Shown one piece after another: positions 1 through 12,139 of a stretch of 64,000 nt of DNA (its first letter is position 1; each line of letters opens with the position of its first letter). The position numbers and the translations under genes were made by a program. The notes beneath the pieces are model-generated. The model made no database searches and was not told the origin of the DNA. It saw only the letters and a program-made list of their open reading frames with translations. This DNA is from Drosophila pseudoobscura (taxonomy: Eukaryota; Arthropoda; Insecta; Diptera; Drosophilidae). The stretch covers positions 2,480,001 to 2,544,000 of the forward strand of contig NC_046683.1 in assembly GCF_009870125.1 (NCBI RefSeq), given 5' to 3'.

Positions 1-3000
1 TCGCGAGGATCCAGACTGTCGATCGGCATCAAAATCTCGACTTCGAAAATGAGGCCGATTTTTTGAAAATTTAATGATGGTTACATCATGATTTTTTGCG
101 AAAATCGTGAAAAAGTGAATGTCCTTTTTTCTGATGACAGTCGATTGGCAGGACTCTGCCGATCACGAAACGGCATGCCACGCCCCGATCGGCTGCCGTA
201 TTGCAGAGATATAGCGTACAGAAAAAGCCAGTATCTTAAAGATATGAATATCCGAATCTTCGGAAGGCTATATCTCTGACAAATTAGGCCAGATCCTTTT
301 TGCTGATGACAGTGGATTGGCAGGACTCTGCCGATCACGAAACGGCTTGCCACGCCCCGATCGGCTGCCGTATTGCAGAGATATAGCGTACAGAAAAAGC
401 CAGTATCTTAAAGATATGAATATCCGAATCTTCGGAAGGCTATATCTCTGACAAATTAGGCCAGATCCTTTTTGCTGATGACAGTGGATTGGCAGGACTC
501 TGCCGATCACGAAACGGCATGCCACGCCCCGATCGGCTGCCGTATTGCAGAGATATAGCGTACAGAAAACCCAGTATCTTAAAGATATCAATATCCGAAT
601 CTTCGGATGGCTATATCTCTGACAAAAAGGGCCAGATCGGTGAGGGACAAGCTGCCCCAGGATCGCGAGGATCCAGACTGTCGATCGGCATCAAAATCTC
701 GACTTCGAAAATGAGGCCGATTTTTTGAAAATTTAATGATGGTTACATCATGATTTTTTGCGAAAATCGTGAAAAAGTGAATGTCCTTTTTTCTGATGAC
801 AGTCGATTGGCAGGACTCTGCCGATCACGAAACGGCATGCCACGCCCCGATCGGCTGCCGTATTGCAGAGATATAGCGTACAGAAAAAGCCAGTATCTTA
901 AAGATATGAATATCCGAATCTTCGGAAGGCTATATCTCTGACAAATTAGGCCAGATCCTTTTTGCTGATGACAGTGGATTGGCAGGACTCTGCCGATCAC
1001 GAAACGGCATGCCACGCCCCGATCGGCTGCCGTATTGCAGAGATATAGCGTACAGAAAAAGCCAGTATCTTAAAGATATCAATATCCGAATCTTCGGAAG
1101 GCTATATCTCTGACAAATTAGGCCAGATCCTTTTTGCTGATGGCAGTCGATTGGCAGGACTCTGACGATCACGAAACGGCATGCCACGCCCCGATCGGCT
1201 GCCGTATTGCAGAGATATAGCGTACAGAAAACCCAGTATCTTAAAGATATCAATATCCGAATCTTCGGATGGCTATATCTCTGACAAAAAGGGCCAGATC
1301 GGTGAGGGACAAGCTGCCCCAGGATCGCGAGGATCCAGACTGTCGATCGGCATCAAAATCTCGACTTCGAAAATGAGGCCGATTTTTTGAAAATTTAATG
1401 ATGGTTACATCATGATTTTTTGCGAAAATCGTGAAAAAGTGAATGTCCTTTTTTCTGATGACAGTCGATTGGCAGGACTCTGCCGATCACGAAACGGCAT
1501 GCCACGCCCCGATCGGCTGCCGTATTGCAGAGATATAGCGTACAGAAAAAGCCAGTATCTTAAAGATATCAATATCCGAATCTTCGGAAGGCTATATCTC
1601 TGACAAATAGGGCCAGATCGGTGAGGGACCTACATTCCCAGGACCGTGGGGATCCAGACTATCGATCGGCATCAAAATTTCGACTTCGAAAATGAGGCCG
1701 ATTTTTTGAAAATTTAATGATGGTTACATCATGATTTTTTGCGAAAATCGTGAAAAAGTGAATGTCCTTTTTTCTGATGACAGTCGATTGGCAGGACTCT
1801 GCCGATCACGAAACGGCATGCCACGCCCCGATCGGCTGCCGTATTGCAGAGATATAGCGTACAGAAAAAGCCTGTATCTTAAAGATATGAATATCCGAAT
1901 CTTCGGAAGGCTATATCTCTGACAAGTTAGGCCAGATCCTTTTTGCTGATGACAGTGGATTGGCAGGACTCTGCCGATCACGAAACGGCATGCCACGCCC
2001 CGATCGGCTGCCGTATTGCAGAGATATAGCGTACAGAAAAAGCCAGTATCTTAAAGATATCAATATCCGAATCTTCGGAAGGCTATATCTCTGACAAATT
2101 AGGCCAGATCCTTTTTGCTGATGACAGTGGATTGGCAGGACTCTGCCGATCACGAAACGGCATGCCACGCCCCGATCGGCTGCCGTATTGCAGAGATATA
2201 GCGTACAGAAAAAGCCAGTATCTTAAAGATATGAATATCCGAATCTTCGGAAGGCTATATCTCTGACAAATTAGGCCAGATCCTTTTTGCTGATGGCAGT
2301 CGATTGGCAGGACTCTGACGATCACGAAACGGCATGCCACGCCCCGATCGGCTGCCGTATTGCAGAGATATAGCGTACAGAAAACCCAGTATCTTAAAGA
2401 TATCAATATCCGAATCTTCGGATGGCTATATCTCTGACAAAAAGGGCCAGATCGGTGAGGGACAAGCTGCCCCAGGATCGCGAGGATCCAGACTGTCGAT
2501 CGGCATCAAAATCTCGACTTCGAAAATGAGGCCGATTTTTTGAAAATTTAATGATGGTTACATCATGATTTTTTGCGAAAATCGTGAAAAAGTGAATGTC
2601 CTTTTTTCTGATGACAGTCGATTGGCAGGACTCTGCCGATCACGAAACGGCATGCCACGCCCCGATCGGCTGCCGTATTGCAGAGATATAGCGTACAGAA
2701 AAAGCCAGTATCTTAAAGATATGAATATCCGAATCTTCGGAAGGCTATATCTCTGACAAATTAGGCCAGATCCTTTTTGCTGATGACAGTGGATTGGCAG
2801 GACTCTGCCGATCACGAAATGGCATGCCGCTTCCCGATCGGCTGCCGTATTGCAGAGATATAGCGTACAGAAAAAGCCAGTATCTTAAAGATATCAATAT
2901 CCGAATCTTCGGAAGGCTATATCTCTGACAAATTAGGCCAGATCCTTTTTGCTGATGACAGTGGATTGGCAGGACTCTGCCGATCACGAAACGGCATGCC

Positions 3001-6000
3001 ACGCCCCGATCGGCTGCCGTATTGCAGAGATATAGCGTACAGAAAAAGCCAGTATCTTAAAGATATGAATATCCGAATCTTCGGAAGGCTATATCTCTGA
3101 CAAATTAGGCCAGATCCTTTTTGCTGATGGCAGTCGATTGGCAGGACTCTGACGATCACGAAACGGCATGCCACGCCCCGATCGGCTGCCGTATTGCAGA
3201 GATATAGCGTACAGAAAACCCAGTATCTTAAAGATATCAATATCCGAATCTTCGGAAGGCTATATCTCTGACAAATTAGGCCAGATCCTTTTTGCTGATG
3301 GCAGTCGATTGGCAGGACTCTGACGATCACGAAACGGCATGCCACGCCCCGATCGGCTGCCGTATTGCAGAGATATAGCGTACAGAAAAAGCCAGTATCT
3401 TAAAGATATCAATATCCGAATCTTCGGAAGGCTATATCTCTGACAAATTAGGCCAGATCCTTTTTGCTGATGACAGTGGATTGGCAGGACTCTGCCGATC
3501 ACGAAACGGCATGCCACGCCCCGATCGGCTGCCGTATTGCAGAGATATAGCGTACAGAAAAAGCCAGTATCTTAAAGATATGAATATCCGAATCTTCGGA
3601 AGGCTATATCTCTGACAAATTAGGCCAGATCCTTTTTGCTGATGGCAGTCGATTGGCAGGACTCTGACGATCACGAAACGGCATGCCACGCCCCGATCGG
3701 CTGCCGTATTGCAGAGATATAGCGTACAGAAAACCCAGTATCTTAAAGATATCAATATCCGAATCTTCGGAAGGCTATATCTCTGACAAATTAGGCCAGA
3801 TCCTTTTTGCTGATGGCAGTCGATTGGCAGGACTCTGACGATCACGAAACGGCATGCCACGCCCCGATCGGCTGCCGTATTGCAGAGATATAGCGTACAG
3901 AAAAAGCCAGTATCTTAAAGATATGAATATCCGAATCTTCGGAAGGCTATATCTCTGACAAATTAGGCCAGATCCTTTTTGCTGATGGCAGTCGATTGGC
4001 AGGACTCTGACGATCACGAAACGGCATGCCACGCCCCGATCGGCTGCCGTATTGCAGAGATATAGCGTACAGAAAACCCAGTATCTTAAAGATATCAATA
4101 TCCGAATCTTCGGATGGCTATATCTCTGACAAAAAGGGCCAGATCGGTGAGGGACAAGCTGCCCCAGGATCGCGAGGATCCAGACTGTCGATCGGCATCA
4201 AAATCTCGACTTCGAAAATGAGGCCGATTTTTTGAAAATTTAATGATGGTTACATCATGATTTTTTGCGAAAATCGTGAAAAAGTGAATGTCCTTTTTTC
4301 TGATGACAGTCGATTGGCAGGACTCTGCCGATCACGAAACGGCATGCCACGCCCCGATCGGCTGCCGTATTGCAGAGATATAGCGTACAGAAAAAGCCAG
4401 TATCTTAAAGATATGAATATCCGAATCTTCGGAAGGCTATATCTCTGACAAATTAGGCCAGATCCTTTTTGCTGATGACAGTGGATTGGCAGGACTCTGC
4501 CGATCACGAAATGGCATGCCGCTTCCCGATCGGCTGCCGTATTGCAGAGATATAGCGTACAGAAAAAGCCAGTATCTTAAAGATATCAATATCCGAATCT
4601 TCGGAAGGCTATATCTCTGACAAATTAGGCCAGATCCTTTTTGCTGATGACAGTGGATTGGCAGGACTCTGCCGATCACGAAACGGCATGCCACGCCCCG
4701 ATCGGCTGCCGTATTGCAGAGATATAGCGTACAGAAAAAGCCAGTATCTTAAAGATATGAATATCCGAATCTTCGGAAGGCTATATCTCTGACAAATTAG
4801 GCCAGATCCTTTTAGCTGATGACAGTGGATTGGCAGGACTCTGCCGATCACGAAACGGCATGCCACGCCCCGATCGGCTGCCGTATTGCAGAGATATAGC
4901 GTACAGAAAACCCAGTATCTTAAAGATATCAATATCCGAAACTTCGGAAGGCTGTATCTCTGACAAATAGGGCCAGATCGGTGAGGAACCTACATTCCCA
5001 GGACCGTGGGGATCCAGAATATCGATCGGCATCAAAATCTCGACTTCGAAAATGAGGCCGATTTTTTGAAAATTTAATGATGGTTACATCATGATTTTTT
5101 GCGAAAATCGTGAAAAAGTGAATGTCCTTTTTTCTGATGGCAGTCGATTGGCAGGACTCTGCCGATCACGAAACGGCATGCCACGCCCCGATCGGCTGCC
5201 GTATTGCAGAGATATAGCGTACAGAAAACCCAGTATCTTAAAGATATCAATATCCGAATCTTCGGAAGGCTATATCTCTGACAAATTAGGCCAGATCCTT
5301 TTTGCTGATGGCAGTCGATTGGCAGGACTCTGACGATCACGAAACGGCATGCCACGCCCCGATCGGCTGCCGTATTGCAGAGATATAGCGTACAGAAAAC
5401 CCAGTATCTTAAAGATATGAATATCCGAATCTTCGGAAGGCTATATCTCTGACAAATTAGGCCAGATCCTTTTTGCTGATGACAGTGGATTGGCAGGACT
5501 CTGCCGATCACGAAATGGCATGCCGCTTCCCGATCGGCTGCCGTATTGCAGAGATATAACGTACAGAAAACCCAGTATCTTAAAGATATCAATATCCGAA
5601 TCTTCGGAAGGCTATAACTCTGACAAATAGGGCCAGATCGGTGAGGGACCTACATTCCCAGGACCGTGGGGATCCAGACTATCGATCGGCATCAAAATCT
5701 CGACTTCGAAAATGAGGCCGATTTTTTGAAAATTTAATGATGGTTACATCATGATTTTTTGCGAAAATCGTGAAAAAGTGAATGTCCTTTTTTCTGATGA
5801 CAGTCGATTGGCAGGACTCTGCCGATCACGAAACGGCATGCCACGCCCCGATCGGCTGCCGTATTGCAGAGATATAGCGTACAGAAAAAGCCAGTATCTT
5901 AAAGATATGAATATCCGAATCTTCGGAAGGCTATATCTCTGACAAATTAGGCCAGATGCTTTTTGCTGATGACAGTGGATTGGCAGGACTCTGCCGATCA

Positions 6001-6990
6001 CGAAATGGCATGCCGCTTCCCGATCGGCTGCCGTATTGCAGAGATATAGCGTACAGAAAAAGCCAGTATCTTAAAGATATCAATATCCGAATCTTCGGAA
6101 GGCTGTATCTCTGACAAATTGGGCCAAATCCTTTTTGCTGATGGCAGTCGATTGGCAGGACTCTGACGATCACGAAACGGCATGCCACGCCCCGATCGGC
6201 TGCCGTATTGCAGAGATATAGCGTACAGAAAAAGCCAGTATCTTAAAGATATGAATATCCGAATCTTCGGAAGGCTATATCTCTGACAAATTAGGCCAGA
6301 TCCTTTTTGCTGATGGCAGTCGATTGGCAGGACTCTGACGATCACGAAACGGCATGCCACGCCCCGATCGGCTGCCGTATTGCAGAGATATAGCGTACAG
6401 AAAACCCAGTATCTTAAAGATATCAATATCCGAATCTTCGGAAGGCTATATCTCTGACAAATTAGGCCAGATCCTTTTTGCTGATGGCAGTCGATTGGCA
6501 GGACTCTGACGATCACGAAACGGCATGCCACGCCCCGATCGGCTGCCGTATTGCAGAGATATAGCGTACAGAAAACCCAGTATCTTAAAGATATCAATAT
6601 CCGAATCTTCGGAAGGCTATATCTCTGACAAATTAGGCCAGATCCTTTTTGCTGATGGCAGTCGATTGGCAGGACTCTGACGATCACGAAACGGCATGCC
6701 ACGCCCCGATCGGCTGCCGTATTGCAGAGATATAGCGTACAGAAAAAGCCAGTATCTTAAAGATATGAATATCCGAATCTTCGGAAGGCTATATCTCTGA
6801 CAAATTAGGCCAAATCCTTTTTGCTGATGACAGTCGATTGGCAGGACTCTGCCGATAACGAAACGGCATGCCACGCCCCGATCGGCTGCCGTATTGCAGA
6901 GATATAGCGTACAGAAAAGCGCAGTATCTTAAAGATATGAATATCCGAATCTTCGGAAGGCTGTATCTCTGACAAATTGGGCCAGATCGG
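1..6990. repeat. Complex satellite array, 171/172-bp and 318-bp monomers with a 662-bp higher-order repeat
   Basis: The same block recurs head to tail without interruption. The anchor word CGCCCCGATCGGCTGCCG occurs at 181, 353, 525, 843, 1015 and onward, giving steps of 172, 172 and 318. The long monomers carry an extra stretch including GATCC near 1332, 1651, 2485, 4177, 5011 and 5671. Successive spacings of these are about 319, 834, 1692, 834 and 660, so the array is built from a long unit followed by two, three or about eight short units. I estimate about 34 units. Two length classes of short monomer differ by one base (GAAAAAGCC or GAAAACCC). Each monomer holds a 12-bp inverted repeat, CAGAGATATAGC and GCTATATCTCTG, bracketing smaller palindromes (TATCTTAAAGATA; CCGAA-TC-TTCGG). 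The left edge is cut by the window. Open frames through the array shift with monomer length and are not genes. Confidence 0.97.
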
Positions 6991-7058
6991 TAGGTGCTAT
7001 CCTTGATCCTGTGGTAAGGACTCAAACAACCCAAGCCAGTCATATTTCCCCGAGTCTT
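6985..7058. other. Satellite/unique junction with foldback-element remnant
   Basis: The last monomer breaks off at CCAGATCGG. It is followed by ATCCTTGATCCTGTGGTAAGGACTC, which resembles the internal ATCCTTGATCCTTGATAAGGACTC words of the foldback element at 7930-9024. The array edge therefore still carries a piece of that element family. Confidence 0.5.
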
Positions 7059-7590
7059 TGCATGAATCATTTTGCAATAATTTTATTCATCAAAACTGAG
7101 ATTTTTATATATAAATGAGCAAGTGGAAAACATTTGTATCTATCTTAAACCTAATAACAGCGATATCTATCTAGAATCTGGTAGCTCGCGTAGCCAATCG
7201 CTTGGTTGCTATAGTCATATTGTCCATATTGTCGATGGCCATGTCGCTTCTGTCCTGCTGGGATACGATTCTGTCTGGTGGGGATAGGTCTCGGTCTGTG
7301 TCGAGTACGCCTAGGTAATGCTTGGATAGTACTCCGTATGGCGGCGGGCAATCGGATACGAATCGGTTTTTGGCGAAGAGTAGGGTACATAATTCCTCTG
7401 TGAAGGAAGAAATATTTTTACATATGTCCACAATTATATACTGATTCACTTACGTATCTCAAATCTTGCAGGTCGCCCCCTTCAGTGATCAGGGATGAGT
7501 TCCCGCTTACACCGTTATGCCCACCATCGTTTATCAGGGGCTTCACCCGTCTGGTCTTGCTCTCGTTGACGGCTGTCCACTCCAGGCGCC
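7059..7590 (-). pseudogene. Decayed gene copy A, two exons, unidentified Tyr/Thr/Pro-rich protein
   Basis: On the minus strand an open exon ends at 7454 with the donor GTAAGT. A 56-nt intron (7453-7398) ends in CCTTCACAG. The second exon reads on in frame with a repetitive Thr-Glu/Asp-Ser-Tyr-Pro pattern (for example TDSYP, TETYP, TESYP). Near 7312 a TAG replaces the GAG present in copy B, and later bases are out of frame with the C-terminal tail seen in copy C, so the copy is broken by a nonsense change and at least one small indel. An AATAAA on the minus strand near 7070-7077 could be its poly(A) signal. The first exon encodes a charged region ending in GGDLQDLRY before the splice. I do not recognise the family. 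The order of exons, intron and poly(A) word shows descent from a normal intron-containing gene and not from a retrocopy. Confidence 0.55.
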
Positions 7591-7880
7591 ACGATCCCAA
7601 GATGACAGAATCGTATCCCAGCAGGAGAGAAGAAGCAAGGGGTGCTTGCAAGATCCGATCGTAACAAGCCATCGTCATCCTTCGACCTGGCCATCGACAA
7701 CAAGGACCTTGACTATGGCAACCAAGGGAGAGGCTACGCTGGCTACTAGACTCTAGATAGATATCGTTGTTGATAGGTTTAAGGATAAACGCGTTCATTT
7801 ATTTAGATGGTAGATACAAATACAAACCTGTATGTTTATTGTATTGTTTTAACTAAGCTAAGTTTTGAAGAATAAAACTA
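7591..7880 (+). pseudogene. Decayed gene copy C, inverted 3' fragment of the same gene
   Basis: The plus strand from about 7600 matches the minus-strand 3' halves of copies A and B. It contains the TESYPSR motif and then a tail encoding LAIDNKDLDYGNQGRGYAGY, with stop TAG at 7747-7749. A run of four G near 7640 puts the TESYP part and the tail in different frames. AATAAA follows at 7871. The fragment starts inside exon 2 and lies head to head with copy A, so it is an inverted, 5'-truncated duplicate. The Gly/Tyr/Asn/Gln-rich tail is the best-preserved part of the family. Function is unknown. Confidence 0.55.
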
Positions 7881-7929
7881 TTGAAATATCATCCTTTCTG
7901 ATTTCTGTAGGGGGGAATATATCCCCATT

Positions 7930-9024
7930 ACAAAAAGGCGCGGCACGCCCAGATCGGTTCACGAATAGCGGGAAAAACTAAATATTTTGATTGGGGAAAA
8001 TGTCCTTGATCCTTGATAAGGACTCCATAAAATCAGTGGCATTTATTCGATCACAGGAAGCCGTCGCGCGCCCAAATTGGCCCACAAATAGCAGAGACAA
8101 CTGAATATGTATGCTGGGGGTTCTTGGAGTCCTTACCGAAGATCAAGGACACTTATCTGATCCAACCACATTTGTTGTTTTCAAACAAATACGAGAGAAA
8201 ACAAGATATACGTCTGGAGAAAATATCCTTGATCCTTGGTCCTTGATAAGGACTCCATCAGATTAAGGATGTTATCGGGCCACTAATACGAGAGAAAACA
8301 AGATATATACGTCTGGAGAAAATATCCTTGATCCTTGGTCCTTGATAAGGACTCCCACAAATCAGGAACAATGTTCCGATCACAGGAAGCCGTCGCGCGT
8401 CCCGATCGGGCGCAAATTTGTTGCACAACTCTCAACTTGCGACTGCTCAAATCGCAGAAAACGAGAATTTTACATCTGGGATACCAGGCGAACAGAAATC
8501 AGCAGAAGGTCGCTGTTTTTTTTAAAATTCTTTTTAAATTTGTTTCTTTTCCCCGTTTTGCAAACCCCAAAAGTATGCTACATTTTTTTTAGATTTCTAA
8601 AGTTGCTTGCTGCTGATTTCTGTTCGCCTGGTATCCCAGAATAGAAATTCTCGATTTTGGGCATTTGAGCGGTCGGAGGTTTAGGGTTGTTGTTGTACAA
8701 CAATAGACAACAACAACTTTTGTTGTTTTCTCCGTTTTTTGTGGCGCAATCTAAGCGTGGGACGGCTTCCTGTGTTTGGAATAGCATCCTTGATCTATTG
8801 CATTCCTTACCAAGGAGCTAGGATCAAGGATATTTTCATCTCTATCTTATTTTCTCCCTTATTTGAGGCCCGATCGGGACGTGCGACGGCTTCCTGTGTT
8901 CGGAATAACATCCTTGGTCTAATGGAGTCCTTATCAAGGATCAGGGACATTTTCCCCAATCAAATATATTTAGTTTTCTCCGCTATTTGTGAACCGATCT
9001 GGGCGGGCCACGCCTTTTTTTAGT
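7930..9024. mobile_element. Foldback-type inverted-repeat element
   Basis: The left arm begins near 7932 (AAAAAGGCGCGGCACGCCC) and the right arm ends near 9022 with its near-exact reverse complement. Both arms read on through matching text: AGATCGGTTCAC, then AATAGCG, GATTGGGGAAAATGTCC and TTGATAAGGACTCC. They also share later blocks (CACAGGAAGCCGTCGC; GGGATACCAGGCGAACAG) up to a centre near 8520-8600. Inside each arm the units GGAAGCCGTCG...GATCGG and CCTTGATCC...AAGGACTCC are themselves repeated, as in foldback transposons. No transposase frame is visible, so the copy is non-autonomous. I could not define a target-site duplication. The terminal words GGCACGCCC-GATCGG resemble the satellite monomer to the left. 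Confidence 0.7.
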
Positions 9025-9059
9025 CGGGATAGATTCCTCCATACAAGATACAGCAAGGA

Positions 9060-9700
9060 TGATTTTTCAATAGCTTTATTCATAAAAAACATAGCTTAGT
9101 ATAAATAAATAAACAAGTCAACAACATTTGTATCTACTATCTAGGTCCTTACATAACCTTTAACCTAACAACAACGATATCCATCTAGAGTCTAGTAGCC
9201 CGCGTAGCTCATCCCTTGGTTGCCATAGTCAAAGTCCTTGTTGTCGATGGCCAGGTTGAAGGATCACAATGGCTTGCTGTATTCTGATCTTGCAAGGAAT
9301 GCACTTCCGTCCTGCTGGGATACGGTTCTGTCTGGTTGGAATAGGTCTCGGTCTGTCTCGAATACGCCTCGGTAATGCCGGGATAGGACTTTGTCTGGCG
9401 GGGGGAAATCGGATACGACTTGGTTTGTGGAAAAGATCCTCTGTGAAGGAAGATATATTTTAAAATACATAGAATGTCCACAATTATATACTGATTCACT
9501 TACGTATTGATTCGGCGGCGTATGGAGGGGGGGTTGCTGACATTATTACCCATGGCTGGCTGGCTCATAATGTCGCTCCGGTAGCCGAGCATCAGAGCCG
9601 AAGACCCAGTGATCTATTGCTCTCGGACTATGCTCTCAGCAACAGTGAATCCAAATAGGATATATCGGACCAGCTATTGCTCCCATTAATATTTATTGAA
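9060..9700 (-). pseudogene. Decayed gene copy B, two exons, unidentified Tyr/Thr/Pro-rich protein
   Basis: Minus strand. Exon 1 includes ATG-led text with SQPAMGNNVSN and a seven-C run, ending at the donor GTAAGT (exon end 9504). A 63-nt intron (9503-9441) ends in CCTTCACAG. Exon 2 encodes a repeating pattern (QTKSYP, QTKSYP, QTETYS, QTEPYP), and its 3' tail encodes DYGNQGMSYAGY with a stop near 9199. The repeat region and the tail are in different frames, and the splice phase does not lead into the repeat frame, so this copy also carries indels. AATAAA lies on the minus strand near 9072-9077. It is the longest copy and closest to an intact gene; errors in the poly-C run could exaggerate the damage. 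Confidence 0.5.
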
Positions 9701-11894
9701 TATCGTTTTATGAACATTATTCCAATCCCAAATCTTCGACTCACGCAATGCAATGACAATGGTAGTTTGTTTTTGTTCCGCGTGTGCATGGGGTAGTGTA
9801 TCCAGTTCTTCGTTCCAGAACGTTCTCTCTTCGGTGGACCACTGTACTCTGGCAGGGAGCACGGATGCAGGCTGGTCAGTGTGTGTGCTTCAGTGCGTCA
9901 GTTTTGCAAAGAATTTGATAGGGGCTTTCGGGCGCACTCCCTCACTGGAACGCAAAACAAAGGGAAATAATTTATTATGGTTTTACTGGCTCGCTTAAAT
10001 TGATATAAAGGTCAAGAGTGTGCACGTGTGCACGTGTGCCCAACGTGGGTGAGCTTTGGCCAGCGGGTAAGCCAGACTGATGTAGCCACACATGGAGCAG
10101 CACTTACCTGCCTCTGCTTGGTCCACCCCCTCCCTGTGGGGCCGATGACGATGCCGATGCTGATGAGCATAATGGCAGCAGTGGCAGCGAGGTCTGAAAC
10201 GAGGCCACTTCGTAGCCCCAACTGCCACCCCGCGGCCTACCACGAACAGACATTCATTTTGGGGCCAAGCGACCCCAGCCCGACACAGAGTACAGGACGC
10301 AGGTCGGAGGACGCAGGACGCAGGACACGTGCAGCATTTGCAACTGGCGCTAGTCAAAAGTTTGCTCGGCCAAAATTAAGTGTTCCAGCATTTTGAGTGG
10401 CTTCTGGATTATGGGTCACATATCCTTGGCAGGGGCAGCTCTTCCACTCTTGCGCTCTCTGCTTAAATTATTTTTGACTTTAAATTCTGCCTCTCTCTCT
10501 CACACACCTGAAAGTCCGCCCTCGAATATATGCATATAGGTATAGATATACATATGTAGGTATGGGTATGTGCCAGGAGGTTGAGTTTTGGCCTCTATTT
10601 CCACTAGTCTTGGCTAGTTTGGATTTAAGCCGATTCTGCGGTAGTTGCCCCTCATTAAACACACATTTTCCACACCCAAACATCGAAACACCCACGCAGA
10701 CCCACATTGCACACACACACACACACACGCGGTGTAGGGAAGTGGGGGTGGGGGGCGTGCGGGATGGCTTGCATAATCACATCATAATCAGGAATAATAA
10801 GTGTGGTTTTTCATATATTTCCGCCCTGTGCAGTGCAAAGTGATTACCACCGCAAAAGTAAACCTCAAAACGAATGCAATTGCAAAACATTCACTACGAT
10901 AATTACAGACATGCATGCCCACCACATATATAATGACGATTACGATGACGATTACGACAGCGATTACTATGGAGATTATGATTAGGTTCGGCTGCCACTA
11001 GACTGTCCTGATGATGATGATGATGATTAAGTTTTGCACCTATCGCCACCTTCGCCAATGAGTACTGGCATACCAGCACAAAGGCCAGGCCATCATTATG
11101 GGTTGGCCAACAAAATTTGGTCTACTGACCAACTGCAACAGAACACAGTAATTGTGGCACCCGCGGGTGCCGTTCTTCCCAATCAGTTAATTGAGTTCCG
11201 CGAGGCTTCGATGCGTTCATTTAGGGCTACATGAAAGGAAACATAGGGACATAGGATCGATAGATCTGAATGGGTATCTGCAGATCGAGGTATCGTGTTC
11301 ACTCAGGCTACTCCCCATCGTCCTAGATGATAAGTCAGAAATGTGCACTTACGGCTCATCGGACCTCTCGGTAGGGGTCAGCGAAATTTGATTGAATTTG
11401 AAGCGGCTTCTTATGCGGCTTCTTGTGCCGCAACTTGGGCATTGGTGGGAGAAGGGTTGGTGGATTGAATGCTGCAGAGGAAGCATCTGATTTGGGTTAA
11501 TCTGAATGCGAATCTGAGGCGAGGTTGTAAAAGTCATTCAGTCAGGAAGCAATAAAATCATTTTACGCCAATGCCATGAAAATGCTGAATTTGAATAAAG
11601 GTTTTTTGCGGCAGGCTACACACCACCACCACCGCCAGTACATACCATCATCATCCTCACCATCGTCATCATCATCATCATCATCGTCATCATCATCCCT
11701 GTGATCATCGTCAGAGCTTTATTAGGAGGGTAAGTATTGGGAATGGTCATGGCATCGATGGCGTCTTGGCTGCCGGCTACACATTTGCCTCAAGAAATTT
11801 TCTGCTGATGCAGCGTCCGATGCGGTACAGCTGGCGACAGCTGCAGGAGAGGATATTCACGGCTCTGGGCAGGACCCAGTCTCCGTCAATTATG

Positions 11895-11922
11895 CGTGTG
11901 TGTGTGTGTGTGTGTGTGTGTG
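11895..11922. repeat. (GT)n microsatellite
   Basis: Uninterrupted GT dinucleotides, followed by a G run. A CA tract of similar length lies about 190 bases to the right, so the two could pair as an inverted repeat. Confidence 0.95.
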
Positions 11923-12108
11923 GGGGGGTGGTACCCGAGTCCCTGGGGGTGTGCACGGAGGGAGGGTCGTGTAGTTGGAAAAGCGCGCACTTACGCAAAA
12001 CGACCTCGGCTAATGCACAACGCATATTGAAGCAATTTTCCCCGGGAATGGTTATCCGTTCGAATGCACCAAGCGGAATCGGATCGGATGGGCTGCTGGT
12101 CCTTCCTC

Positions 12109-12110
<2 letters not shown>

Positions 12111-12137
<27 letters not shown>
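12111..12137. repeat. (CA)n microsatellite
   Basis: Uninterrupted CA repeats, complementary to the GT tract at 11895-11922. Confidence 0.95.

Positions 12138-12139
<2 letters not shown>

Noticed and set aside
2917..6702. Minus-strand open frames of 142, 167 and 234 codons within the satellite
   Set aside because: They arise because 171- and 172-bp monomers happen to lack stops in some frames. The frame slips by one at each 172-bp unit and the same text is read in several frames, so this is not protein-coding behaviour.
1..6990. CRISPR-like array
   Set aside because: Repeats are adjacent with no unique spacers, units are 171 bp or longer, and the genome is a fly's; it is satellite DNA.
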